NCBI RefSeq assembly: GCF_001673635.1
Contig: NZ_LZMH01000031.1
Coordinates: 124,001-188,000 of the forward strand
From: Mycobacterium asiaticum
GTDB taxonomy: Bacteria > Actinomycetota > Actinomycetes > Mycobacteriales > Mycobacteriaceae
Length of the DNA: 64,000 nt
Direction of reading: 5' to 3'
The stretch's first letter is position 1. The number at the start of each line of letters is the position of its first letter. Made by a program: the position numbers and the translations under genes. Of the stretch, positions 19,310 to 28,631 are shown in pieces. The notes below the pieces were generated by a model. It saw only the letters and a list, made by a program, of their open reading frames with translations, was not told the DNA's origin and searched no databases.

Positions 19310-21415
19310 ATGACCACACTCGAAGAGATCTCCGCCCTTACGCAACCGCGCCACCCCGATGACTGGACCGAGATCGATTCGGCTGCGGTCGACACGATCC
19401 GGGTCCTGGCCGCCGACGCCGTCCAGAAGGTTGGCAACGGCCACCCCGGGACCGCCATGAGCCTGGCCCCGCTGGCCTACACCCTGTTCCAGCGCACCAT
19501 GCGTCACGATCCCAGCGACGTGCACTGGCTGGGCCGCGACCGGTTCGTGCTGTCGGCCGGACACAGCAGCCTGACGCTGTACCTGCAGCTCTACCTGGGT
19601 GGCTTCGGTCTCGAGCTGGAGGACATCGAGTCGCTGCGGACCTGGAAGTCCAAGACCCCTGGGCACCCGGAGTTCCGGCACACCAGGGGTGTGGAGATCA
19701 CCACCGGCCCGCTGGGCCAGGGGTTGGCCTCGGCCGTCGGGATGGCGATGGCGGCGCGGTATGAGCGTGGCCTGTTCGATCCGGACGCCGCGCCGGGCAC
19801 CAGCCCGTTCGACCATCACATCTACGTGATCGCCTCCGACGGCGACATCGAAGAAGGTGTGACCTCTGAGGCGTCGTCGCTGGCCGGTGTGCAGCAACTG
19901 GGCAATCTGATCGTGTTCTACGACAGCAACCAGATCTCGATCGAGGACGACACCAACATCGCGCTGTGTGAGGACACCCCTGCCCGCTATCGGGCCTACG
20001 GCTGGCATGTCCAGGAGGTCGAGGGCGGCGAGAACGTGGTCGGCATCGAGGAGGCGATCGCCAACGCGAAAGCCGAAACCGATCGGCCGTCGTTCATCGC
20101 GCTGCGCACCATCATCGGCTTCCCGGCGCCCAACCTGATGAACACCGGCAAGGCGCACGGCGCCGCGCTCGGTGACGACGAGGTCGCCGAGGTCAAAAAG
20201 ATCCTCGGTTTCGACCCGGACAAAAACTTCGAGGTGCGCGACGAGGTCATCGCGCACACCCGCAAGCTGGTGGACCGCGGCAAGGAAGCCCACGAGAAGT
20301 GGCAGCAGGACTTCGACGCGTGGGCCGAGCGGGAACCCGAGCGCAAGGCGCTGCTGGACCGGTTGACGGCAGAGGAACTGCCCGAGGGCTGGGACGCCGA
20401 CCTGCCGCACTGGGAACCGGACGACGATGCGATAGCCACCCGCAAGGCCTCCAACGAGGTGCTCAACGCGGTGGGACCCAAACTGCCTGAATTGTGGGGT
20501 GGATCCGCCGACCTGGCGGGCAGCAACAACACCACCATCAAGGGCGCGGACTCGTTTGGCCCGCCGTCGATTTCGACGAAGGATTACACCGCCCACTGGT
20601 ATGGCCGGACGCTGCACTTCGGTGTCCGCGAGCACGCCATGGGCGCGATTCTGTCTGGCATCGTGCTGCACGGTCCCACCCGCGCCTACGGCGGCACCTT
20701 CCTGCAGTTCTCCGACTACATGCGCCCGGCGGTGCGGTTGGCGTCGTTGATGGACATCGACACCATCTACGTGTGGACGCACGACTCGGTCGGTCTGGGC
20801 GAGGACGGCCCGACTCACCAACCCATCGAGCATCTTTCGGCGCTGCGGGCCATCCCGAACCTGTCGGTGGTACGCCCAGCCGACGCCAACGAGACGGCAT
20901 TTGCCTGGCGCACGATCCTGGCGCGGGGTAACGGCAGCGGACCCGTTGGGCTGATCCTGACCCGCCAGAACGTGCCGATTCTCGAGGGCACCAACCTGGA
21001 CGGCGTGGCGCGCGGTGGCTACGTGCTGGGCCAGGAGGCCGGTGGCCGGGAAGACGACGACGAGCCCGATGTCGTGCTGATCGGCACCGGCTCCGAGGTG
21101 CAGCTGGCGGTCGCGGCGCAGAAGTTGCTGGCGGACAAGGACATCGTCGCGCGGGTGGTGTCCATGCCCTGCGTCGAGTGGTTCGAATCGCAGCCGAGCG
21201 ACTACCGCGACAGTGTGCTGCCCCCGTCGGTTTCGGCACGGGTGGCCGTCGAGGCCGGTGTCGCGCAGTCCTGGCACAAGCTCGTGGGCGACACCGGGAA
21301 GATCGTGTCGATCGAGCACTACGGCGAATCCGCCGACTACAAGACCTTGTTCCGTGAGTACGGCTTCACAGCGGAAGCCGTCGCTGCCGCCGCGGAAGAA
21401 GCACTCGATAATTGA
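19310..21415 (+). CDS. tkt: Transketolase
   Basis: A 701-residue thiamine-diphosphate transketolase of the pentose phosphate pathway. Visible motifs are GNGHPGTAMSLAPLAYTLFQ, TTGPLGQGLASAVGMA, the ThDP-binding IASDGDIEEGVTSEAS, FYDSNQISIEDDT, and in the second domain WGGSADLAGSNNT, FGVREHAMGAI, YGGTFLQFSDYMRPA and GLGEDGPTHQPIEHL. Length is normal. It is the first gene of tkt-tal-zwf-opcA-pgl; the region before it (19098-19309) should hold the operon promoter, since ctaB runs the other way. Confidence 0.97.
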   Translation: MTTLEEISALTQPRHPDDWTEIDSAAVDTIRVLAADAVQKVGNGHPGTAMSLAPLAYTLFQRTMRHDPSDVHWLGRDRFVLSAGHSSLTLYLQLYLGGFGLELEDIESLRTWKSKTPGHPEFRHTRGVEITTGPLGQGLASAVGMAMAARYERGLFDPDAAPGTSPFDHHIYVIASDGDIEEGVTSEASSLAGVQQLGNLIVFYDSNQISIEDDTNIALCEDTPARYRAYGWHVQEVEGGENVVGIEEAIANAKAETDRPSFIALRTIIGFPAPNLMNTGKAHGAALGDDEVAEVKKILGFDPDKNFEVRDEVIAHTRKLVDRGKEAHEKWQQDFDAWAEREPERKALLDRLTAEELPEGWDADLPHWEPDDDAIATRKASNEVLNAVGPKLPELWGGSADLAGSNNTTIKGADSFGPPSISTKDYTAHWYGRTLHFGVREHAMGAILSGIVLHGPTRAYGGTFLQFSDYMRPAVRLASLMDIDTIYVWTHDSVGLGEDGPTHQPIEHLSALRAIPNLSVVRPADANETAFAWRTILARGNGSGPVGLILTRQNVPILEGTNLDGVARGGYVLGQEAGGREDDDEPDVVLIGTGSEVQLAVAAQKLLADKDIVARVVSMPCVEWFESQPSDYRDSVLPPSVSARVAVEAGVAQSWHKLVGDTGKIVSIEHYGESADYKTLFREYGFTAEAVAAAAEEALDN

Positions 21416-21431
21416 GAAAAGGTGATTGAAG

Positions 21432-22550
21432 ATGACCCAGAATCCAAACCTCGCGGCGTTGAGCGAAGCAGGCGTATCGGTATGGCTGGACGATCTCTCG
21501 CGGGACCGGATCAAGTCGGGCAATCTGCAGGAACTGATTGACACCAAGAGTGTCGTCGGGGTGACCACCAACCCGTCGATATTCCAGAAGGCGCTGGCCG
21601 ACAGCGATACCTATAACGACCAGGTCGCCGAACTGGCCGAGCGCGGCGCCGACGTGGATGCCACCATCCGCACCGTCACCACCGACGACGTCCGCAACGC
21701 CTGCGACGTGTTGCGGCCGCAGTGGGAATCATCCGACGGCGTCGACGGCCGGGTGTCGATCGAGGTCGACCCGCGGCTGGCGCACGACACCGACAAGACC
21801 ACCCAGCAGGCCATCGAGCTGTGGAAGATCGTCGACCGGCCGAACCTGCTGATCAAGATCCCCGCGACCGAGGCCGGCATCCCCGCCATCGCTTCGACGC
21901 TGGCCGAAGGGATTTCGGTCAACGTCACGCTGATCTTCTCGGTCGAGCGCTACCGCGCGGTGATGGGCGCCTACCTGGAGGGGCTGGAACGGGCCAAGCA
22001 AGCCGGCCATGACCTGTCCAAGATCCATTCCGTCGCTTCGTTTTTCGTGTCCCGGGTGGACACCGAGGTGGACAAGCGGCTGGAAAAGATCGACTCCGAC
22101 GAGGCGCGGGCGCTGTTGGGACAAGCCGCGGTCGCCAATGCCCGCCTGGCCTATGCGGCATACCAGGAGGTCTTCGAGGGCGGTGAGCGGTTCGAGCCGC
22201 TCAAGGCCGACGGCGCCCGCGTGCAGCGGCCGCTCTGGGCGTCCACCGGCGTCAAAAACCCCGACTACTCCGACACCCTTTACGTCACCGAACTGGTGGC
22301 GCCGAACACCGTCAACACCATGCCGGAGAAGACAATTGACGCCGTGGCCGACCACGGCGTGATCAACGGCGACACGGTGACCGGCACCGGTTCCGAAGCC
22401 CAGCAAGTGTTCGACAAGCTGCAGGACATCGGCATCGACCTGGACGACGTGTTCATCGTGCTGGAGAACGAAGGCGTCCAGAAGTTCGAGGAGTCCTGGA
22501 GCGAGCTACTCAAGGAGACTCAGGCGCAGCTGGACTCCGCCAAGAAATGA
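21432..22550 (+). CDS. tal: Transaldolase
   Basis: A 372-residue transaldolase of the long actinobacterial type. The Schiff-base lysine is in [12 protein letters not shown], with [17 protein letters not shown] and [12 protein letters not shown] at the N-terminus. It transfers dihydroxyacetone units between sugar phosphates. I chose ATG 21432 over the in-frame TTG 21426 because AAAGGTGA (21418-21425) is better spaced for it and the protein starts [11 protein letters not shown] as in homologues. It overlaps zwf by ATGA. Confidence 0.96.
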   Translation: MTQNPNLAALSEAGVSVWLDDLSRDRIKSGNLQELIDTKSVVGVTTNPSIFQKALADSDTYNDQVAELAERGADVDATIRTVTTDDVRNACDVLRPQWESSDGVDGRVSIEVDPRLAHDTDKTTQQAIELWKIVDRPNLLIKIPATEAGIPAIASTLAEGISVNVTLIFSVERYRAVMGAYLEGLERAKQAGHDLSKIHSVASFFVSRVDTEVDKRLEKIDSDEARALLGQAAVANARLAYAAYQEVFEGGERFEPLKADGARVQRPLWASTGVKNPDYSDTLYVTELVAPNTVNTMPEKTIDAVADHGVINGDTVTGTGSEAQQVFDKLQDIGIDLDDVFIVLENEGVQKFEESWSELLKETQAQLDSAKK

Positions 22551-24076
22551 CCCAAGCGTGGCATAACCCGCTGCGGGACAAGCGGGATAAAAGGCTGCCC
22601 AGAATCGCCGGTCCGTGCGGCATGGTGATCTTCGGCGTCACCGGCGACCTGGCCCGCAAGAAGGTGATGCCGGCGATCTACGACCTGGCCAACCGCGGCT
22701 TGCTGCCGCCGACGTTTTCCCTGGTGGGTTTCGCGCGCCGCGACTGGAGCACCCAGGATTTCGGCGACGTGGTCTACAACGCCGTCAAGCAACACTGCCG
22801 GACCCCGTTCCGGCAGGAGAACTGGGACCGGTTGGCCGAGGGATTCCGTTTCGTGCCAGGCGCTTTCGACGATGACGACGCGTTCGCGCGGCTCGCCGAG
22901 ACGCTGGAGAAGCTCGACGCCGAGCGCGGCACCGGCGGCAATCATGCGTTCTACCTGGCCATCCCACCGAAGTCCTTCCCACAGGTGTGCGAACAGCTGC
23001 ACAAGTCGGGGCTGGCTCGGCCGCAGGGCAGCCGGTGGAGCCGCGTGGTGATCGAGAAGCCGTTCGGGCATGACCTGGCCAGTGCCCAGGACCTGAACAA
23101 GACGGTCAACTCCGTCTTCCCGGAGGAATCGGTCTTCCGCATCGACCACTACCTCGGCAAGGAGACGGTGCAGAACATCCTGGCGTTGCGATTTGCCAAC
23201 CAGCTGTTCGACCCGATCTGGAACGCGCATTACGTCGACCACGTGCAGATCACCATGGCCGAGGACATCGGGCTGGGCGGCCGGGCCGGCTACTACGACG
23301 GCATCGGCGCCGCCCGCGATGTGATCCAGAACCACTTGATGCAGCTACTGGCGCTGACCGCGATGGAGGAGCCGGTCAGCTTCAATCCTCATGCGTTGCA
23401 GACCGAGAAGATCAAGGTGCTGTCGGCGACCCGGCTGGCCGAGCCCCTCGACGAGACCACCAGCCGCGGCCAGTACGCCGCCGGCTGGCAGGGCGGAGAA
23501 AAAGTGGTCGGGCTACTCGATGAGGAAGGGTTCTCCAAGGACTCCATCACCGAGACCTTCGCCGCGATCACCCTCGAGGTCGACACCCGACGCTGGGCCG
23601 GGGTGCCGTTCTACCTGCGCACCGGAAAACGCTTGGGCCGCAGGGTCACCGAAATCGCTCTGGTCTTCAAGCGCGCGCCGCACCTGCCGTTCGACGCCAC
23701 CATGACCGACGAACTGGGCACCAATGCGATGGTCATCCGAGTGCAACCGGACGAGGGCATCACGCTGCGATTCGGGTCGAAGGTGCCGGGCAGCGCGATG
23801 GAGGTCCGCGACGTCAACATGGACTTCTCCTATGGCTCGGCGTTCGCCGAGGAATCACCGGAGGCGTACGAGCGGCTGATCCTCGATGTGCTGCTCGGCG
23901 AGCCGTCCCTGTTCCCGGTCAATGAGGAGGTCGAATTGGCCTGGGAGATATTGGATCCCGCGCTGGACAACTGGGCATCACACGGGAAGCCGGACCCATA
24001 TGAGGCGGGTACCTGGGGCCCGGAGTCGGCATTCGAGATGTTGCGCCGGACCGGCCGGGAATGGCGGCGGCCATGA
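22547..24076 (+). CDS. zwf: Glucose-6-phosphate 1-dehydrogenase
   Basis: A 509-residue enzyme for the first step of the oxidative pentose phosphate pathway. The NADP Rossmann motif is [21 protein letters not shown], and the active-site motif [13 protein letters not shown] carries the catalytic His and substrate Lys. [15 protein letters not shown] and [18 protein letters not shown] are also typical. It corresponds to zwf2 (Rv1447c). Its ATG overlaps the tal stop; opcA, its assembly partner, follows 37 bases later. Confidence 0.97.
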   Translation: MTQAWHNPLRDKRDKRLPRIAGPCGMVIFGVTGDLARKKVMPAIYDLANRGLLPPTFSLVGFARRDWSTQDFGDVVYNAVKQHCRTPFRQENWDRLAEGFRFVPGAFDDDDAFARLAETLEKLDAERGTGGNHAFYLAIPPKSFPQVCEQLHKSGLARPQGSRWSRVVIEKPFGHDLASAQDLNKTVNSVFPEESVFRIDHYLGKETVQNILALRFANQLFDPIWNAHYVDHVQITMAEDIGLGGRAGYYDGIGAARDVIQNHLMQLLALTAMEEPVSFNPHALQTEKIKVLSATRLAEPLDETTSRGQYAAGWQGGEKVVGLLDEEGFSKDSITETFAAITLEVDTRRWAGVPFYLRTGKRLGRRVTEIALVFKRAPHLPFDATMTDELGTNAMVIRVQPDEGITLRFGSKVPGSAMEVRDVNMDFSYGSAFAEESPEAYERLILDVLLGEPSLFPVNEEVELAWEILDPALDNWASHGKPDPYEAGTWGPESAFEMLRRTGREWRRP

Positions 24077-24113
24077 TCCTGCGTTGTGAACGCGTTGATG
24101 CGCAGGAGCGGCC

Positions 24114-25025
24114 GTGATAGTCGACATGCCTGACACCACCACCACGGCGGTGAACAAGAAGCTCGACGACATGCGCGAGAAGGCCGGCATTGTCACGATG
24201 GGCCGGGTCCTGACGTTGATCATCGCCCCCGACAGCGAGGCGGTGCTCGAAGAATCCATCGAGGCCGCCAACGGTGCCAGCCATGAACACCCCAGTCGCG
24301 TCATCGTCGCGATGCGTGGTGACCCGTACGCCGACAAGCCGAGCCTGGACGCCCAGATCCGGGTGGGCGGCGACGCCGGCGCCGGCGAGGTCGTCGTACT
24401 CAAGCTGTCCGGTTCGCTGTCCGGTCACGCCAACAGCGTCGTAACCCCCTTCCTGCTTCCCGATATCCCGGTGGTCGCGTGGTGGCCGGACATCGCCCCG
24501 GCGGTCCCGGCGCAGGACCCGTTGGGCAAGTTGGCGATTCGCCGCATCACCGACGCCACCAACGGCGTCGATCCGTTGTCGGCGATCAAGAGCCGGCTGG
24601 CCGGATACACCGCGGGCGACACCGACCTGGCGTGGAGTCGCATCACCTACTGGCGCGCGCTGCTCACCTCGGCCATCGACCTGCCGCCGCACGAGCCGAT
24701 CGAGTCGGCGCTGGTTTCGGGTCTGCGTGACGAACCCGCCCTCGACATCCTGGCGGGCTGGCTGGCCCACTGCATCGATGGCCCGGTGCGCCGTGAGGTC
24801 GGCGAGCTGAAGGTGGAGTTGGTGCGCAAGAGCGAGACCATCGTGTTGAGCCGGCCGCAGGAAGGAACCACCGCAACCCTGAGCCGCACAGCCAAGCCCG
24901 AAGCGCTGGTTCCGTTGGCGCGCAGGGAAACCGGTGAATGCCTGGCCGAAGACCTGCGCCGACTGCACGCCGACGAGATCTTCCACGCCGCACTGCAAGG
25001 TATCGAGAAAGTGCAATACCAGTGA
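24114..25025 (+). CDS. opcA: Glucose-6-phosphate dehydrogenase assembly protein OpcA
   Basis: A 303-residue OpcA, which in cyanobacteria and actinobacteria associates with glucose-6-phosphate dehydrogenase. It starts at GTG 24114 ([20 protein letters not shown]) with AGGAG at 24104-24108. Family stretches are [31 protein letters not shown] and the [17 protein letters not shown] region near residue 170. Its last bases overlap the pgl start (GTGA). Confidence 0.94.
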   Translation: MIVDMPDTTTTAVNKKLDDMREKAGIVTMGRVLTLIIAPDSEAVLEESIEAANGASHEHPSRVIVAMRGDPYADKPSLDAQIRVGGDAGAGEVVVLKLSGSLSGHANSVVTPFLLPDIPVVAWWPDIAPAVPAQDPLGKLAIRRITDATNGVDPLSAIKSRLAGYTAGDTDLAWSRITYWRALLTSAIDLPPHEPIESALVSGLRDEPALDILAGWLAHCIDGPVRREVGELKVELVRKSETIVLSRPQEGTTATLSRTAKPEALVPLARRETGECLAEDLRRLHADEIFHAALQGIEKVQYQ

Positions 25026-25762
25026 GCGCAGAGATCGAAGTATTCGCCGACAGTGAGGCTTTGGTGCAGGCGGCCGGTGAACGGTTGGTCAGCGCCATCA
25101 ATGCCGCGGTTCAGGCTCGCGGGCAAGCGCTGATCGTACTCACCGGCGGCGGCAACGGTATCGCCCTGCTGCGCTACCTCGCCGACACACAGCAGGTCGA
25201 CTGGTCCAAGGTCCACCTGTTCTGGGGTGACGAGCGCTACGTGCCCGAGGACGACGACGAGCGCAACGAGAAGCAGGCCCGGGAAGCGTTGATCGACCAC
25301 GTCCCGGTGCCGGCGAGCCAGGTACATCCAATGGCAGCCAGCAACGGCGAATTCGGTCCCGACATCGATGCCGCCGCGCTGGCCTACGAGCAGATCCTGG
25401 CGGCGAACGCCGCACCCGGTGAGACGGCACCCGATTTCGACGTCCACCTGCTGGGCATGGGACCCGAGGGACACATCAACTCACTGTTCCCGGACACGCC
25501 CGCCGTGCGCGAGACCGACCGTCTGGTGGTCGCGGTCGAGGATTGTCCGAAGCCGCCGCCGTTGCGAATCACCTTGACTTTGCCCGCGATTCAGCGTTCC
25601 CGGGAGGTGTGGCTGATCGTCTCGGGGGCGGGGAAAGCGGACGCGGTGGCCGCCGCCCTCGGCGGCGCCGATCCCGTTTCAGTCCCGGCAGCGGGCGCCG
25701 TGGGACGGGAGGCCACTCGGTGGCTGCTCGACCGGGACGCCGCGGGCAAACTTTCCGGTTGA
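25022..25762 (+). CDS. pgl: 6-phosphogluconolactonase
   Basis: A 246-residue lactonase of the Pgl/DevB family, hydrolysing 6-phosphogluconolactone, the product of zwf. Motifs are [31 protein letters not shown] and [17 protein letters not shown], the last containing the catalytic His. I chose GTG 25022 because it forms a four-base overlap with opcA and gives the usual length; the open frame upstream overlaps opcA. It is the last enzyme gene of the pentose phosphate operon. Confidence 0.95.
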   Translation: MSAEIEVFADSEALVQAAGERLVSAINAAVQARGQALIVLTGGGNGIALLRYLADTQQVDWSKVHLFWGDERYVPEDDDERNEKQAREALIDHVPVPASQVHPMAASNGEFGPDIDAAALAYEQILAANAAPGETAPDFDVHLLGMGPEGHINSLFPDTPAVRETDRLVVAVEDCPKPPPLRITLTLPAIQRSREVWLIVSGAGKADAVAAALGGADPVSVPAAGAVGREATRWLLDRDAAGKLSG

Positions 25763-25813
25763 CATCGGGCATTTGCTGCCGGGGGTAGGTTCACCGATGT
25801 CAATGCGGTAATA

Positions 25814-26215
25814 ATGACCGTCATGGCAGACAGAAGCGGCGGCCGTCCGACCCCGGCTCGGCAAAGAGTGAAGACGCTTACCCAGGCGGCGTTAAATGCC
25901 GACAAGACGGTGGAGCAGGTCGAGGACGTCCTCGACGGTCTGAGCACCTCCCTGGTCGAGCTCAACAAATGCCTGGGTGCGCTCAATGCCACCGTTGAGC
26001 GCATGGAAGGTGGTTTGAACCACCTGGACAGAACGCTGTCCAGCCTGGACGACCTTGCGCAGCGGCTGGTCGTCCTGCTCGAGCCGGTGGAGGCGATCAT
26101 CGAACGGTTCGACTACGTGGTCGGCCTGGGCGAAACGATGATGACGCCGCTCTCGGCGACCGAACACGTCCTGCGTGGGGTGCTGGACCGCCTACGAAAT
26201 CGGTCGGTCCACTAG
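25814..26215 (+). CDS. Small conserved protein, Rv1444c-like, coiled coil
   Basis: A 133-residue protein with no recognised domain. Residues 20-105 show heptad-like hydrophobic spacing (DGLSTSLVELNKCLGALN, ERMEGGLNHLDRTLSSLDDL), so a coiled coil is likely; there is no signal peptide or membrane helix. It starts at ATG 25814, with ATG 25823 (MADRSG) as an alternative and no clear ribosome binding site for either. It follows the pentose phosphate operon as Rv1444c does in M. tuberculosis. Function unknown. Confidence 0.75.
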   Translation: MTVMADRSGGRPTPARQRVKTLTQAALNADKTVEQVEDVLDGLSTSLVELNKCLGALNATVERMEGGLNHLDRTLSSLDDLAQRLVVLLEPVEAIIERFDYVVGLGETMMTPLSATEHVLRGVLDRLRNRSVH

Positions 26216-26306
26216 GTCGTGCCCCGAAAACCTGTGCGCCTCGGTCGACTCCGTTGAACACCTCCACTGACTGCTGAAACGTGTGCTCACCTGTTGGTGG
26301 ACCGGG

Positions 26307-28610
26307 TCAACTGAGACGCGGCGGTTCGTGCGCGCGTAGCGGCGGCAGTTCACCGGTGAACTTCTCCACCTGAACCAGCACATGCTGACCGGTACTGCCG
26401 TGCGCCAGCGAGGATGTCCCGACGTCGTTGGTCAATGCGTTCGGGTTACCGTGCACGCACATCGAATCGGGGTCGGCCGGGTCGGCGGGGTCGAACCACG
26501 CGCCGGTGGACAGTTGCACCACCTGCGGCCGCAGATCGTCGTCGACCACCACACCGGCCAGGCAGGCTCCTCGATCGTTGAACACCCGCACGATGTCGCC
26601 GTCACCGAGACCGCGCACTGCCGCGTCTACAGGATGCATCCGGATCGGTTCTCTGCCATGAATTTTCGATGCCATACTGGCGGCGCCGTGGTCGAGTTGG
26701 CTGTGCAGCCGGGTGCGCGGCTGGTTGGCGATCATGTGCAGCGGAAATCTGGTGGCACGCGGACCGTGCAACCACTCGGTCGGTTCGAACCAGCTGGGGT
26801 GGCCGGCGCAGTCTTGCAGCCCGAACCGGTCGATCGTTGCCGAGAAGATCTCGATGCGCCCACTCGGCGTCCCCAACGGACTATTGACCGGATCGGCGCG
26901 GAAGTCGGCAAACCACGTCAGGCCGGTTCGGGTCGGCAATTCGAGCTCGCCCGCGCGCCAGAACTCGGCAAAGGTCGGCACGGCGAAATCCTGTTCGGCC
27001 GCCCACTTGCCGTACATGTGCTCCAGCCATTCGTATCCGGTGCGGCCCTCGGTGAACCGCTCGCCGAAGCCCATCCGGTGCGCCAGTGCGGCAAAGGTGT
27101 CGTAGTCGTCGCGGGCGTTCGCGTATGGCGGGACCATCGCCTTCATGGCGATCAAGGTGGAATCGGTGCGGCTGCCGCCGAAGTCGTCGCGTTCGAAGCT
27201 GGTGGTCGTTGGTACGACGATGTCGGCGTGTTTGGCCATCGCGGTCCAAAACTGTTCGTGCACAACGATTGTGTCGACCCGAGCCAGTGCCCGGCGCAGC
27301 CGCGGCAGGTTCTGGTGGTGATGGAACGGGTTGCCGCCCGCCCAGAAGACGCACTTGATGTCGGGCAGATCGAGCAGTTGACCGTTGAAGGGCAGCTTGT
27401 CACCCGGCCGGTGCAACAACTCGTTGATGGCGGCCACCGGGATGAACGTGCGCACCGCATTGGCGCCCTGCGGCAGGGTCGGCAAGCCGCAGGCCAGCGG
27501 CGGGTTGCCGATGCCGTTGGAGCCGTAGGCATGGCCGTAACCCCCTCCCGGGAGCCCGATTTGGCCGAGCATGGCAGCCAGGGTGGCGCCCATCCACACT
27601 GTCTGCTCGCCGTGTTCGATCCGCTGCAGCGACAGGCTGGTGGTGATCAGGGTGCGGCCCGCCGCCATCCGTCGGGCCAGATCCCGCAGCACGTCCGCGT
27701 CCACACCGGCCAGATGCGCCGCCCACTCCGGGGTCTTGGCCACCGCGTCCGTACCACCCAGGACGTAGCGTTCGAAGCGCTCGTATCCGGTGCAATAGGT
27801 GTCCAGGAAGGCGCGATCGACCAGTGACTCGGTGATGAGCACGTGGGCCAGGCCCAGCATGATCGCCACGTCGGTCCCCGGTATAGCCGGGATCCATTGG
27901 CACTTTTCGCCGAGATGCCCGGCGATCGCGGTGATGTCGTCCCGCAGCGGGCTGACCGAGATCAACCGGCCGCCTCCCCCGCGATAGTCGGCGATGTGGT
28001 CACGGTCGGGGTGGCGGGTGGTGCCGCCGGGCATAACCGCGGTGTTCTTCAGCGGCAAACCGCCGAACGCCACCAGCAGGTCGGTGTGCTCGACGATGAC
28101 GTCCCAGGTGGTGGACCGGCTCATCATGTCGTAGAACTCGCCACCGAATATGTGCGGGAAGATCACCTCCGACGCGCCGGCGCTGTAACTGTGCCGCGAC
28201 GCGGTGTAGCCGCCCAGCAGGTTCAGAAAGCGGTGCACCTGGCTCTGGGCGTGGTGGAACCGTCCAGCGCTGGCCCAGCCGTAGGAGCTGCCGTAAATCG
28301 CCTCGTTGCCGTAGCGGTCGACGACCCGGCGCAGCTCGGTGGCCAGCAGCTCGATCAACTCGTCCCAGCCGACCTCGACGAACTCGTCCGCGCCGCGCCG
28401 GTCGCTGGGGCCTGGGCCGTTTTCCAGCCAACCGCGCCGCACGGCGGGATTGGCGACGCGGCTGCGATGGCGAATGGCACCGGGCAGATTCTGTAGTTGC
28501 GGAGCGGGGTTGGTATCGCGGCCCAGCGCGCTCACCGCCACGATGTCGCCGTCGCGGACCTGGGCGTTGAACGCGCCCCAGTGCGTCGTCGACGTGTGGG
28601 TGTGCACCAT
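26307..28610 (-). CDS. bisC: Molybdopterin oxidoreductase, BisC/TorA family (Rv1442 homologue)
   Basis: A 767-residue molybdenum bis-MGD enzyme of the DMSO/TMAO/biotin sulfoxide reductase group. It starts directly with THWGAFNAQVRDG, without the N-terminal four-cysteine Fe-S motif of formate dehydrogenases, as in BisC. The likely Mo-ligand serine is in SRHSYSAGASEVIFPHIFG. Further motifs are EHTDLLVAFGGLPLKNTAV, IPGTDVAIMLGLAH, VVPTTTSFERDD and a C-terminal MopB domain (MIANQPRTRLHSQLDHG, HPVDAAVRGL). No Tat signal is seen, so it is probably cytosolic. The natural substrate is not shown by sequence. Confidence 0.92.
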   Translation of the reverse strand: MVHTHTSTTHWGAFNAQVRDGDIVAVSALGRDTNPAPQLQNLPGAIRHRSRVANPAVRRGWLENGPGPSDRRGADEFVEVGWDELIELLATELRRVVDRYGNEAIYGSSYGWASAGRFHHAQSQVHRFLNLLGGYTASRHSYSAGASEVIFPHIFGGEFYDMMSRSTTWDVIVEHTDLLVAFGGLPLKNTAVMPGGTTRHPDRDHIADYRGGGGRLISVSPLRDDITAIAGHLGEKCQWIPAIPGTDVAIMLGLAHVLITESLVDRAFLDTYCTGYERFERYVLGGTDAVAKTPEWAAHLAGVDADVLRDLARRMAAGRTLITTSLSLQRIEHGEQTVWMGATLAAMLGQIGLPGGGYGHAYGSNGIGNPPLACGLPTLPQGANAVRTFIPVAAINELLHRPGDKLPFNGQLLDLPDIKCVFWAGGNPFHHHQNLPRLRRALARVDTIVVHEQFWTAMAKHADIVVPTTTSFERDDFGGSRTDSTLIAMKAMVPPYANARDDYDTFAALAHRMGFGERFTEGRTGYEWLEHMYGKWAAEQDFAVPTFAEFWRAGELELPTRTGLTWFADFRADPVNSPLGTPSGRIEIFSATIDRFGLQDCAGHPSWFEPTEWLHGPRATRFPLHMIANQPRTRLHSQLDHGAASMASKIHGREPIRMHPVDAAVRGLGDGDIVRVFNDRGACLAGVVVDDDLRPQVVQLSTGAWFDPADPADPDSMCVHGNPNALTNDVGTSSLAHGSTGQHVLVQVEKFTGELPPLRAHEPPRLS

Positions 28611-28631
28611 TGCTGCAGTCTAGGGGGCCGG

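Noticed and set aside
19109-21571. An 820-codon open frame on the minus strand through tkt
   Set aside because: It is fully antisense to a transketolase with all its motifs. Long antisense frames are expected in high-GC DNA with strong third-position G/C.
26382-28496. Long plus-strand frames opposite bisC
   Set aside because: They are antisense to a molybdopterin enzyme and lack recognisable domains.
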